Shown piece after piece: positions 18,631 through 26,449 of a stretch of 64,000 bases of DNA. The DNA is from Jiella soli (lineage in GTDB: Bacteria > Pseudomonadota > Alphaproteobacteria > Rhizobiales > Rhizobiaceae), in the NCBI RefSeq assembly GCF_020615385.1, contig NZ_JAJAVB010000024.1, positions 145,601-209,600 of the forward strand. Direction: 5' to 3'. Position 1 is the first letter of the stretch. Every line of letters begins with the position of its first letter. The position numbers were made by a program, and so were the translations under genes. Under the pieces are notes generated by a model, which did no database searches, was not told the DNA's origin, and was given only the letters and a program-made list of their open reading frames with translations.

Positions 18631-20118
18631 ATGACCGAGACCCTGACAGCCCTCATCGAAGAAGCCAAGACCACCGGAACGCTGAAGGGCCTGCCGACGC
18701 AGCTCTTCATCGACGGCGAGTGGCGCGCGGCAAAGTCCGGCCATAGGCTGGGCGTCGAGGATCCCGGCCGCGCCGAGATCTTCGCCGAAGTCGAATCGGC
18801 CGGCGCCGAAGACGTCTCGGACGCGGTGTCGAGCGCCAGCCGCGCCTTCCGCACTTGGCGGGAGGTTCCCGCCGCACGCCGAACGGCGATCCTGCTTGCC
18901 GCGGCCGACGCCGTCCGGCGCAATGCCGACCGGCTGGCGGTCGTCGAGGTCCTGGAGTCCGGAAAGCCGCTCTCCGACGCGAAAGGCCAGATTGCGTCCT
19001 GCGCCCGCGCGCTCGAATATTACGCCGGGGCGGCCGACAAGCTCGAAGGCCAGACGATCCCGCTCGACAAGGATCATTTCGCCTTCACGGTGAACGAGCC
19101 GGTCGGCGTCTCGGCCCATGTCGTGCCCTGGAACTACCCGGCCTCGACGGCGATGCGCGGGATCGCGCCGGCGCTCGCGGCTGGCTGCGTCTGCGTGCTC
19201 AAGCCGGCCGAGGAGACGCCGCTGACGGCCCTGATGTTCGGCGAGATACTCCGCCAGGCGGGGCTGCCGGCCGGCGTCCTCAACGTCGTGCCGGGCGGAC
19301 GGGAGACCGGCGCAGCACTCGTTGCCGATCCGCGCGTGCGCCACGTGACCTTCACCGGCTCGGTCGAGACCGGCAAGCGGGTCATGGAAGCCGCTTCGCG
19401 CAACGTCGCCAGCGTGACGATGGAGCTCGGCGGCAAGTCGCCGCTCGTCGTCCTTTCGGACTGCGACCTCGACCGCGCGGCCGACGATGCGATCGGCGCG
19501 ATCTTCTCGCATGCCGGACAGGTCTGTTCGGCCGGCTCGCGGCTGATCGTCGAGCGCGCCGTCCACGAGGCGCTGATCGAGAGGCTCCTCGACCGGGTGA
19601 AGACGCTCGAGCCGCGCCATGGGCTGGAGGACCCGGCATTCGGGCCCGTCGTCTCCGAGCGCCAGCTTGCTCGGATCGAGGGCTTCGTCGACGCCGCGCG
19701 GGGGCGGGGCCGCACCATCCTGTGCGGCGGCAGGCGCACCACTGATACCGCGACCGGCAAGGGCTGGTTCTTCGAGCCGACCATCGTCGACGATCTGCCG
19801 GCAGAGGACCCGATCGTCGCCGAGGAGGTGTTTGGGCCGGTTCTCGCGGTCCAGGTGGTCGAGGATTTCGAGGCGGCGATCGCCGCCGCCAACGCCAGCC
19901 GCTACGGTCTCGTCGCCGGCATCCAGACGAAGGATTTCTCCAAGGCGATGCGATTTGCGCGCGAGGTCGAAGCCGGACAGGTCTATATCAACGAGTTCTA
20001 CGCCGGCGGCATCGAGGTGCCCTTCGGCGGGGTCAAGGATTCCGGCTTCGGCCGCGAAAAGGGTCTCGAGGCGCTCAAGAGCTATTTGCAGGTGAAATCG
20101 GTCGCGGCCCGGATATGA
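18631..20118 (+). CDS. NAD(P)-dependent aldehyde dehydrogenase
   Basis: A 495-residue aldehyde dehydrogenase that oxidises an aldehyde to a carboxylate with NAD(P)+. It has the PWNYP nucleotide-fold motif at 166-170, TGSVETGK at 242-249, catalytic Glu265 in ELGGKSP, catalytic Cys299 in GQVCSAGSR, and the EEVFGPVLAV segment near 400. The sequence is of the betaine-aldehyde/gamma-aminobutyraldehyde-type branch by general look, but the substrate cannot be assigned. It follows the enolase-type gene by 82 bases and precedes the permease. With the GMC enzyme it would complete an alcohol-to-acid oxidation. Confidence 0.92.
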   Translation: MTETLTALIEEAKTTGTLKGLPTQLFIDGEWRAAKSGHRLGVEDPGRAEIFAEVESAGAEDVSDAVSSASRAFRTWREVPAARRTAILLAAADAVRRNADRLAVVEVLESGKPLSDAKGQIASCARALEYYAGAADKLEGQTIPLDKDHFAFTVNEPVGVSAHVVPWNYPASTAMRGIAPALAAGCVCVLKPAEETPLTALMFGEILRQAGLPAGVLNVVPGGRETGAALVADPRVRHVTFTGSVETGKRVMEAASRNVASVTMELGGKSPLVVLSDCDLDRAADDAIGAIFSHAGQVCSAGSRLIVERAVHEALIERLLDRVKTLEPRHGLEDPAFGPVVSERQLARIEGFVDAARGRGRTILCGGRRTTDTATGKGWFFEPTIVDDLPAEDPIVAEEVFGPVLAVQVVEDFEAAIAAANASRYGLVAGIQTKDFSKAMRFAREVEAGQVYINEFYAGGIEVPFGGVKDSGFGREKGLEALKSYLQVKSVAARI

Positions 20119-20164
20119 TCGGGCGACCGGCCCGGACGAGGCGGACGAAGGAGGTGGAAGAGAT

Positions 20165-21121
20165 TTGCTGAAGATTGCGAAGATCCTCGGGCAGAGGCTG
20201 GCGCTCGGCGTGGTGACGCTGTTCGTCGTCTCGCTCGTCATCTTCCTGGCGATCGAACTGTTGCCGGGAGACGTCGCGACCGAGATCCTCGGTCAATCGG
20301 CGACGCCGGAAACCGTCGCGGCAATCCGCGAGCAGCTCGGGCTCGATCAGCCCTTCTTCCTTCGCTATCTCCACTGGCTGGGCGGAGCCGTGCAGCTCGA
20401 TTTCGGCACCTCGCTCGCGAGCGGCCGGGAGGTGTCGGAACTGATCGGCCGGCGGCTCGCCAACACGCTGTTCCTTGCGGCCGTCACCGCGGCGATCGCC
20501 GTGCCCTTGTCGCTCGCCCTCGGCATGCTCGCCGCGCTCTATCGCAATTCTCCGCTCGACCGGCTTCTCAACGCCGCCGTTCTCGGCGCGATCTCGATGC
20601 CGGAATTCTTCGTCGCCTATGTCCTGATCCTCTATTTCGCCGTCCGCCTGCCCTGGTTTCCGAGCCTTGCCAACGTCACCCCCGGCATGGCCTTGTCCGA
20701 CCGGCTCCATGTCGTCGTCCTGCCGGCGGTCGCGCTGACCCTCGTCATCGCCGCGCACATGATGCGCATGACCCGGGCCGCGATCATCAACCTCCTCGCC
20801 AGCCCCTATATCGAGATGGCGATGCTGAAGGGCCTGCCGCGCTGGCGGATCATCTTCCACCACGCTCTGCCGAACGCCTGGGCGCCGATCGTCAACGTCA
20901 TCGTCATCAACCTCGCCTATCTGATCTCGGGCGTCGTCGTGGTCGAGGTGGTCTTCGTCTATCCCGGCCTCGGCCAGCTGATGGTCGATTCCGTCGCTAA
21001 GCGCGACCTGCCGGTCGTCCAGGCCTGCAGCATCATCTTCGCGGCCACCTACGTCCTGTTGAACCTGTCGGCCGACGTCGTATCGATCATCACCAATCCC
21101 AGGCTCCTGCATCCGCGATGA
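20165..21121 (+). CDS. ABC transporter permease, DppB type
   Basis: An inner-membrane permease of 318 residues for the dipeptide/opine-type importer. It shows the family N-terminus (ILGQRLALGVVTLFVVSLVIF), DppB-like LGLDQPFFLRYLHWLGGAVQLDFGTS near 60-85, about six membrane helices, and an EAA-type loop (EMAMLKGLPRWRIIFHHALPNA) near 220. The start codon is TTG at 20165, with AGGAGG about 10 bases upstream. It overlaps the next permease by ATGA. Confidence 0.9.
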   Translation: MLKIAKILGQRLALGVVTLFVVSLVIFLAIELLPGDVATEILGQSATPETVAAIREQLGLDQPFFLRYLHWLGGAVQLDFGTSLASGREVSELIGRRLANTLFLAAVTAAIAVPLSLALGMLAALYRNSPLDRLLNAAVLGAISMPEFFVAYVLILYFAVRLPWFPSLANVTPGMALSDRLHVVVLPAVALTLVIAAHMMRMTRAAIINLLASPYIEMAMLKGLPRWRIIFHHALPNAWAPIVNVIVINLAYLISGVVVVEVVFVYPGLGQLMVDSVAKRDLPVVQACSIIFAATYVLLNLSADVVSIITNPRLLHPR

Positions 21122-22017
21122 CCAGTGTCGACCAAACCGAACTCCAGGACGTCGACGGCGGCTCCGGTCTCGCGCCGCGGCGCACCACCGCGCAGAACGC
21201 GGCGCGGGAACTGAAGCGCGCGCCAGTCGGCGCGAAGATAGCGCTCGTGGTGATCCTGGCCTACATCCTCACCGCCCTGCTCGCGCCGGTCCTCGCCCCC
21301 TATGGCGAGACCGCGATCGTCGGCAGCCAGTTCGGGCCTTGGAGCGCGGCGCACTGGCTGGGGACGGACACGCTCGGCCGCGACATGGCGAGCCGCATGA
21401 TCTTCGCCGCGCGTAACACGGTCGCCATCGCCTTCCTCATGACCATCGTTACCTTCCTGATCGGAGGGACCATGGGTCTCGTCGCCGCGACGATCGGCGG
21501 GGTGACCGACCAGATCCTGTCGCGGGCGGTCGACGTCCTGATGGCGATCCCGATCCTGATCTTCGCGCTGCTCCTCCTGACGATCTTCGGCACCTCGATC
21601 CCGGTCCTCGTCGCCGTCATCGCTGTGCTCGAATCAACGCGGGTCTACCGGGTGGTGCGGGCCGCAGCGATGGGCGTCGTGGTCATGGACTATGTCGAGG
21701 TGGCGCGGCTCAGGGGCGAAGGCACGGCCTGGATCGTCGGGCGCGAGGTATTGCCCAATATCCTGTCGCCGCTGTTCGCCGAGTTCGGCCTGCGCTTCTG
21801 CTTCATCTTCCTCTTGATCAGCGCGCTGAGCTTCCTGGGGCTCGGCCTGCAGCCGCCGACGGCCGACTGGGGCGCGATGGTGCGCGAGAACGCCATCCTG
21901 ATCACCTTTGGCGACTTCACCCCGCTCCTGCCTGCCGGCGCGATCGCGATCCTCACCATCGCCGTCAACACGGTCGTCGACTGGTTCCTCGACCGCACCA
22001 GCGGACTGAAGGACTGA
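21118..22017 (+). CDS. ABC transporter permease, DppC type
   Basis: The second permease subunit, 299 residues, with a hydrophilic N-terminal segment of about 40 residues, six predicted membrane helices, and the DppC hallmark HWLGTDTLGRDMASR near 78-92. The EAA loop is EVARLRGEGTAWIVGREVLPNI near 199-220, and GLGLQPPTADWGAM near 241 is also family-typical. It overlaps the upstream permease (ATGA) and the downstream ATPase (TGATG). Confidence 0.91.
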   Translation: MTSVDQTELQDVDGGSGLAPRRTTAQNAARELKRAPVGAKIALVVILAYILTALLAPVLAPYGETAIVGSQFGPWSAAHWLGTDTLGRDMASRMIFAARNTVAIAFLMTIVTFLIGGTMGLVAATIGGVTDQILSRAVDVLMAIPILIFALLLLTIFGTSIPVLVAVIAVLESTRVYRVVRAAAMGVVVMDYVEVARLRGEGTAWIVGREVLPNILSPLFAEFGLRFCFIFLLISALSFLGLGLQPPTADWGAMVRENAILITFGDFTPLLPAGAIAILTIAVNTVVDWFLDRTSGLKD

Positions 22018-23645
22018 TGCCGCCCATGACCACCGACACGCTCCTGCGCATGACCGGGCTGAAGATCGACGGGCGCACCGGCGACGACTGGCAGCCGATC
22101 GTGAAGGGCGTCGACCTGGAACTGAAGCGCGGCGAAGTGCTCGGCCTGATCGGCGAATCTGGTGCCGGAAAATCGACCATTGGCCTCGCCGCCCTCGCCT
22201 ATGCGCGCGGCGGCTGCCGGTTCTCCGGCGGCGAGGTCGTCTTCGAGGGCACCGACCTCCTCTCGCTGAGCGAAGCCGGCCGGCGCCGCTATCGCGGCAA
22301 GCGCATCGCCTATGTCGCACAGAGCGCCGCCGCCTCCTTCAACCCCGCTCATAGGCTTGGCGACCAGTTCGTCGAAATGGCGACGACCCACGGCGTCATG
22401 GGCGAGAAGGAGGCCGCGCGCTACGCCGTCGATCTGTATCGCCGGCTGCAGCTGCCCGATCCCGAGCACTTCGGCCGCCGCTTTCCGCATCAGGTCTCCG
22501 GCGGACAGCTGCAACGGGCGATGGTTGCGATGGCCATGGCCTGCAAGCCGGATCTCATCGTCTTCGACGAGCCGACGACGGCGCTCGACGTGACCACCCA
22601 GATCGAGGTTCTCGCGGCGATCAAGCAGGCGATCGCCGACAATGGCTCGGCGGCGCTCTACATCACCCACGATCTCGCAGTGGTCTCGCAGGTCGCCGAC
22701 CGGATCATGGTTCTGCGGCATGGCCGGGTCGTCGAGGAAGGCGAAACCCGGCAGATCGTGGAGCATCCGAGGGAAGACTACACCCAACGCCTCCTCAACG
22801 TACGCAGCCTCAGCCACGAGCCGGTCGAGGCGGAGCGCGACGAACTGCTCGCCATCGACGGGATCACCGCCGCCTACGGCAATCAGGGCTTGATCGTCCT
22901 CGACGATGTCAGCGTCCGCCTGGATCGCGGCCGCACCGTCGCGATCGTCGGCGAGTCCGGCTCCGGCAAGAGCACTCTGGCGCGGGTCGTCACGGGCCTG
23001 CTGCAGCCACGGAAGGGCGCAGTGCGCATCGGCGGCAAGACGCTGCCCGCCGGGCTTGCCGCCCGCGACCGCGACCTCCTCAGGCGCGTGCAGATGATCT
23101 ACCAGTCGCCCGACACCGCGCTCAATCCGCGCCAGCGCGTGCGCGACATCATCGGCCGGCCGCTCGGCTTCTATCTCGGCATGGACCGGTCGAAGCGAGA
23201 GGCGCGGGTCGCCGAGCTCCTGCGGCTCGTCGAACTCACGCCCGACTTCGCCGATCGGCTGCCTGGCGAACTCTCCGGCGGCCAGAAGCAGCGCATCTGC
23301 ATCGCGCGGGCGCTCGCCGCCGAGCCCGAGATCGTCATCTGCGACGAGGTGACCTCGGCCCTCGACCAGCTCGTCGCCGAGAACGTCCTGAAGCTCCTTC
23401 TGCGGCTCCAGAAGGAACTCGGCCTCTCCTATCTCTTCATCACCCACGACATCGCCACGGTCCGCGCGATCGCCGACGACGTCGTGGTGATGCATCGCGG
23501 CAAGATCGTCGAGAGCGGCCCGAAGGCCGAGATCTTCTCGCCCCCGCATGCCGCCTATACCGAGACGCTGTTGAAGTCGGTGCCGGAGATGGACCCCGAC
23601 TGGCTGGACCGGCTTCTGGCCGAACGGCGCGCCTCCGCGGCCTGA
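22017..23645 (+). CDS. ABC transporter ATP-binding protein with two fused nucleotide-binding domains (DppD-DppF type)
   Basis: A 542-residue protein joining two ABC ATPase domains, driving the importer of this operon from the cytoplasmic face. Domain 1 (about 8-265) has Walker A GESGAGKST, signature VSGGQLQRAM and Walker B LIVFDEPTTALD. Domain 2 (about 280-540) has Walker A GESGSGKST, signature LSGGQKQRIC and Walker B VICDEVTSALD. In domain 2 the Walker B Glu is followed by Val instead of Pro. Fusion of the DppD and DppF partners is common in this transporter family. ATG at 22017 is used; ATG at 22026 is also possible. It is the last gene of the operon. Confidence 0.92.
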   Translation: MPPMTTDTLLRMTGLKIDGRTGDDWQPIVKGVDLELKRGEVLGLIGESGAGKSTIGLAALAYARGGCRFSGGEVVFEGTDLLSLSEAGRRRYRGKRIAYVAQSAAASFNPAHRLGDQFVEMATTHGVMGEKEAARYAVDLYRRLQLPDPEHFGRRFPHQVSGGQLQRAMVAMAMACKPDLIVFDEPTTALDVTTQIEVLAAIKQAIADNGSAALYITHDLAVVSQVADRIMVLRHGRVVEEGETRQIVEHPREDYTQRLLNVRSLSHEPVEAERDELLAIDGITAAYGNQGLIVLDDVSVRLDRGRTVAIVGESGSGKSTLARVVTGLLQPRKGAVRIGGKTLPAGLAARDRDLLRRVQMIYQSPDTALNPRQRVRDIIGRPLGFYLGMDRSKREARVAELLRLVELTPDFADRLPGELSGGQKQRICIARALAAEPEIVICDEVTSALDQLVAENVLKLLLRLQKELGLSYLFITHDIATVRAIADDVVVMHRGKIVESGPKAEIFSPPHAAYTETLLKSVPEMDPDWLDRLLAERRASAA

Positions 23646-23647
23646 GC

Positions 23648-23688
23648 GCATCGCACCGAGAAGTGGAAACCGGTTCTCGGTCCGATGC
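23648..23688. repeat. Interrupted palindrome at operon end
   Basis: The 41-base element pairs GCATCG (23648-23653) with CGATGC (23683-23688) and ACCGAGAA (23655-23662) with TTCTCGGT (23674-23681), each broken by one C. It starts 3 bases after the ATPase stop. The GCATCG...ACCG...CGGT...CGATGC layout resembles dispersed intergenic palindromes common in Rhizobiales genomes. It may act as a transcript end. I saw no second full copy in this window. Confidence 0.65.
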
Positions 23689-23923
23689 AACAACCACGAG
23701 ATCGGTCGTAGGAGCGATTGCGGCTTGCCGCCCGACGCTCGAGATCCCGGCGGCTCGCCCCTCGAGCACGCGTCCGGGCAGCTGCCGCCCTGCCCTTCCC
23801 GCGACCGGCAGCCTCGGCCTCGCGACCCATGCAACGCGGAAACCCTGCGCAGCCGTGGCTCGTCGCATTCCGGTCCGGCACGAAAAGCCGGCCGAGATGC
23901 CGGAATGCGGAGCCGGCGCGGGG

Positions 23924-23939
23924 TGTGACCTGGGTCACT
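23924..23939. promoter_or_regulatory. CRP/FNR-family operator-like palindrome (TGTGAcctgggTCACT)
   Basis: TGTGA-N6-TCACT matches the CRP half-site pattern in all but the last base, and the inner GTGAC-N4-GTCAC is a perfect palindrome. It lies 79-94 bases upstream of the ATG of the 69-residue exported protein. Regulation is an inference from sequence. Confidence 0.45.
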
Positions 23940-24017
23940 GAGGAAGGGAACCGGCCTCGGTAGGGTCTGTCCATCGGCGCAGGACACCAGACGCCGACAA
24001 CCCGAAGGAAGACCCCC

Positions 24018-24227
24018 ATGATCCGCAAGACCCTCCTCGCCCTCGCCGCCTTCGCCGTCGCGGGCATCGCCTCCATCTCGGCCGCGAGCGCCGGTTCCTA
24101 CGGCAACGGCTACAGCGACAACTCCGGCTACGCATCCTGCCACTGGGAAAAGCGCAAGGTCGTCGACTATTACGACGACTACGGCCATGCCCACTACAAG
24201 TGGGTTCGCGTCCGGATCTGCGACTGA
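24018..24227 (+). CDS. Small exported Tyr/Asp-rich protein, unknown function
   Basis: A 69-residue protein I do not recognise by name. Residues 1-25 are a clear Sec signal peptide (IRK, then hydrophobic LLALAAFAVAGIASISA, cleavage after ASA). The mature part of about 44 residues is rich in Tyr, Gly and Asp, has two cysteines (41 and 68) that could form a disulfide, several His residues, and ends VRVRICD. A GAAGGAAG ribosome site lies upstream. Short exported proteins ending in a KVRVC-like motif are frequent in Rhizobiales, with no known role. A hairpin follows the gene, so it is monocistronic. Confidence 0.8.
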   Translation: MIRKTLLALAAFAVAGIASISAASAGSYGNGYSDNSGYASCHWEKRKVVDYYDDYGHAHYKWVRVRICD

Positions 24228-24255
24228 TCGCACACCGGTCGATGAAGGCCTCCCC

Positions 24256-24281
24256 GGGCTCTCGGCAGACGCCGAGAGCCC
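24256..24281 (+). terminator. Hairpin downstream of the small exported-protein gene
   Basis: A perfect 11-bp stem (24256-24266 with 24271-24281) around loop AGAC begins 28 bases after the stop codon. The following sequence GTTCGGCTTG is only weakly T-rich, so termination efficiency is uncertain. Confidence 0.65.
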
Positions 24282-24488
24282 GTTCGGCTTGGGCGATCGG
24301 CGGAGCAGAACCTGCCGCCCCAAATAGAAGCCAAGGTTTTCTGGCTCGCTCTCCACCTTGTGTTTTCTGGATTTGCAACGAGGAAACACATTTCTCCGTT
24401 GAGAAGCGTAGGGCAGCCGCTACGGAAGTACCGCGACAAGTGCTGCCGTCATGCTATCATGCGGGCGGCAGGTGCGAGGAACGAGACC

Positions 24489-24668
24489 ATGCGGCCGGAA
24501 GCGAAGTATTCCAGGGAGCACCGCCCGCGCGGAACGCTCGGCTTCCTGATTCTCGCCCTCGTGGTTTTTGCCATCGCGGCCGGCGTCCTCGCCGCAGACT
24601 GGATGAAGAACCCCTCGCAGAACATCGATCCGATCCAGCAGGGCGCGCCCGGCGACCTCAGCCGGTAG
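24489..24668 (+). CDS. Small single-pass membrane protein, unknown function
   Basis: A 59-residue protein with a charged N-terminus (about 1-15), one hydrophobic helix (TLGFLILALVVFAIAAGVLAA at about 16-36, then DWMK), and a polar tail probably in the periplasm. The ATG at 24489 has GAGGAA 8-9 bases before it; an in-frame ATG at 24459 is possible but lacks one. No family was recognised. It stands alone between a hairpin and the next exported-protein gene. Confidence 0.6.
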   Translation: MRPEAKYSREHRPRGTLGFLILALVVFAIAAGVLAADWMKNPSQNIDPIQQGAPGDLSR

Positions 24669-24779
24669 CATGACGGAAGACGCTTCCGAATGCCGTGATG
24701 TGATTTGCGCATTCTCGAACCGATGTCCGCGGCCCGCGGCTGCGGGAGGTCCTGGGTCGTTCAGGTGGAAGGCATGCAG

Positions 24780-25349
24780 ATGGCCATCGTCGCTAGGTTG
24801 AGGACGGCTTCGGCGGCCCTGTTCCTGGCTGCCACGCTCACTGGTGGAGCGACGGCAGCGGAGCCGCCGAGCGAGCTGGTTTCGCTCGGTTCGGATTCCG
24901 TTCCGGAGGCCGTGAAGAGCGCCTTCACCTGCGACGGGGATCCGGAAGCGACGATCCTTCGCCGCAGTTTCCGCGGTGCGGTGATCTTCACCAACCGCTG
25001 CCCCGGCAACAATCAGAACTATGTGGAGAACCTCGTCCATGCAGACGACGAGACGGGCCGCGGAGCGACGCTCCTCGCCTTCCCGCGTGGACGGGGCGCG
25101 CCGGCCGAGACCGCGATCGCGAATGTCCGCTTTTTCGAGAGGACCGGGACGATCGGGGAAATCGCCGTCGATACCGAGCATGAGCAGAACGCGCCATGCC
25201 GGTTTGAACGAATGTGGCGGCTGAAGAAAAACACGCCGACCTTGGTGTTCAGCCGCTGGACCAGGGATTGCGAGGTGAGAGCCGGCACGCGGTGGAAGAC
25301 GGTGATCGACAAACGGCGCCGGGCCGAGCGGGCGGAGAATTGGGACTAG
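24780..25349 (+). CDS. Exported protein, DUF1176-like, unknown function
   Basis: A 189-residue protein with a signal peptide (residues about 1-25, hydrophobic ASAALFLAATL, cleavage near TAA). The mature domain contains four cysteines. Its motifs RGAVIFTNRCPGNNQN, LLAFPRG, RMWRLKKNTPTLVFSRWTRDCE and WKTVI resemble the layout of DUF1176 periplasmic proteins, but this is a weak, pattern-level likeness. The ATG at 24780 is preferred because GGAAGG is about 8 bases upstream; ATG at 24774 is too close. A convergent hairpin separates it from the next gene. Confidence 0.65.
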   Translation: MAIVARLRTASAALFLAATLTGGATAAEPPSELVSLGSDSVPEAVKSAFTCDGDPEATILRRSFRGAVIFTNRCPGNNQNYVENLVHADDETGRGATLLAFPRGRGAPAETAIANVRFFERTGTIGEIAVDTEHEQNAPCRFERMWRLKKNTPTLVFSRWTRDCEVRAGTRWKTVIDKRRRAERAENWD

Positions 25350-25422
25350 CCTGCGGCAAACAGAGCGTCATGCGAGGCAGCCGCCCCGTGCGGCGCGACC
25401 CGGCGGCGGGAGAATAGAGAGA

Positions 25423-25446
25423 CGGGGCGCCGGCGACGGCGCCCCG
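25423..25446 (-). terminator. Terminator of the sugar-binding protein gene
   Basis: A perfect 9-bp stem (25423-25431 with 25438-25446) and 6-base loop lies 14 bases past the minus-strand stop. Read on the minus strand it is followed by TCTCTCTATTCTC, a T-rich tail. It could also end the plus-strand transcript from the left. Confidence 0.7.
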
Positions 25447-25459
25447 AAGGCAGAGCGAA

Positions 25460-26449
25460 TTACTTCTGGATGCAGGTGTCGACATTGTCCTTGGTGCATT
25501 CGTCGAGGCCGGTGAAGACCGGGTCCTCGACCTTCTTGCCCTCGATGAGGTCGATCATCACCGAGGGTGCCTTGTAGCCCATCTCGAACGGCCGCTGGCC
25601 GACCAGGGCCGTGACCAGGCCCTCACCGGCGATCGCCACCTCGTCGCCGATCGTATCGGCGGCGCCGATGACGAAGTCGCCGCTGGCGATGCGGTCGGCA
25701 TAGGGCTTGACGAGGTCGCGATAGGCCTGCGGCGCGCCGAACAGCGGCCATCCGCCCATGACCCCGAACGCGTCGAGCTCCGGATTGGCGGCGAGAATGT
25801 CGGTCATCGCCTGGACGCCCTTGGCGCCGTCGTCATTGGTGAAGACCGGGCAGCCCGAGACTTCCGTCCAGCCGCCCTCGCCGTTCAGCGCTCCCAGCCC
25901 CTCCTGGCCGGACAGGGCGTCGCGCATGCCCTGGGCGCGGCGCAGGATATTGTCGGCGCCGGCATTGCCCTCGATCGTGCAGATCGTGCCACCGTCCGGC
26001 TTCTCCTTCTTGATGTATTCGCCGATCTTCTTGCCCATCAAATAGTTGTCCGTGCCGAGATAGGTCATCCGCAGGGCGGAATCCTCCTTGGCGAGATCGG
26101 CGTCGATGGTCATGACCGGGATCGAGGGATTGGCGACCCTCAGCGTCTGGGCGATCAGCCGGGCGTTCGACGGTGAAATCGCCATAGCGGCGGTATCGGC
26201 CTTGCCGAGCATGTCCTGGACGATCTGCGCCTCCCCCGCCTCGTCGGAGGTCGAGGCCGGACCGGTGTAGAAGCACTCGTATTCGGAGGATTCGTTCTCC
26301 TTGTTCCACTTCTCGCAGCCTTGGTGGATGGCCTCGAAGAAGGGATTGTCGAGCCCCTTGACGACGATCACCAATTGCTTCTTGGCGAAGGCCGGCCCGG
26401 CACCCAGCGCCAGCACGGCGGCAGCCGCCAGTAACGTCAGTTTCTTCAT
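25460..26449 (-). CDS. Sugar ABC transporter substrate-binding protein (RbsB/FrcB-like)
   Basis: A 329-residue periplasmic binding protein of the ribose/galactose type (Peripla_BP_4) that captures a monosaccharide for an ABC importer. It has a Sec signal peptide (about 1-22, cleaved after AFA), the VVKGLDNPFFEAIHQGCEKW opening typical of the family, IEGNAGADNILRRAQGM near 155, and a long C-terminal lobe. Two cysteines in CIQK and DECTK lie near the end. The ATG at 26449 has GGGAGG at 5-base spacing; 26452 is too close. It is divergent from the ATPase and permease genes rather than in line with them. The sugar is unknown. Confidence 0.87.
   Translation of the reverse strand: MKKLTLLAAAAVLALGAGPAFAKKQLVIVVKGLDNPFFEAIHQGCEKWNKENESSEYECFYTGPASTSDEAGEAQIVQDMLGKADTAAMAISPSNARLIAQTLRVANPSIPVMTIDADLAKEDSALRMTYLGTDNYLMGKKIGEYIKKEKPDGGTICTIEGNAGADNILRRAQGMRDALSGQEGLGALNGEGGWTEVSGCPVFTNDDGAKGVQAMTDILAANPELDAFGVMGGWPLFGAPQAYRDLVKPYADRIASGDFVIGAADTIGDEVAIAGEGLVTALVGQRPFEMGYKAPSVMIDLIEGKKVEDPVFTGLDECTKDNVDTCIQK

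Larger units (their letters stand above)
23646..24017. other. Intergenic region with palindromic repeat and CRP-like site
   Basis: These 372 bases separate the catabolic operon from the small exported-protein gene. I see no convincing gene here. It holds a long palindrome just after the ATPase stop (23648-23688) and a CRP/FNR-family palindrome (23924-23939), both listed separately. Confidence 0.6.

Noticed and set aside
22017..23645. Two separate ABC ATPase genes
   Set aside because: The frame is continuous through both nucleotide-binding domains with no stop or restart, so it is one fused protein.
21690..24389. 899-codon minus-strand open frame over the ABC permease/ATPase genes
   Set aside because: It is antisense to a well-formed ABC ATPase and permease and to the intergenic region, has no recognisable motif, and is rich in Arg/Gly/Asp/His as expected for a GC shadow frame.
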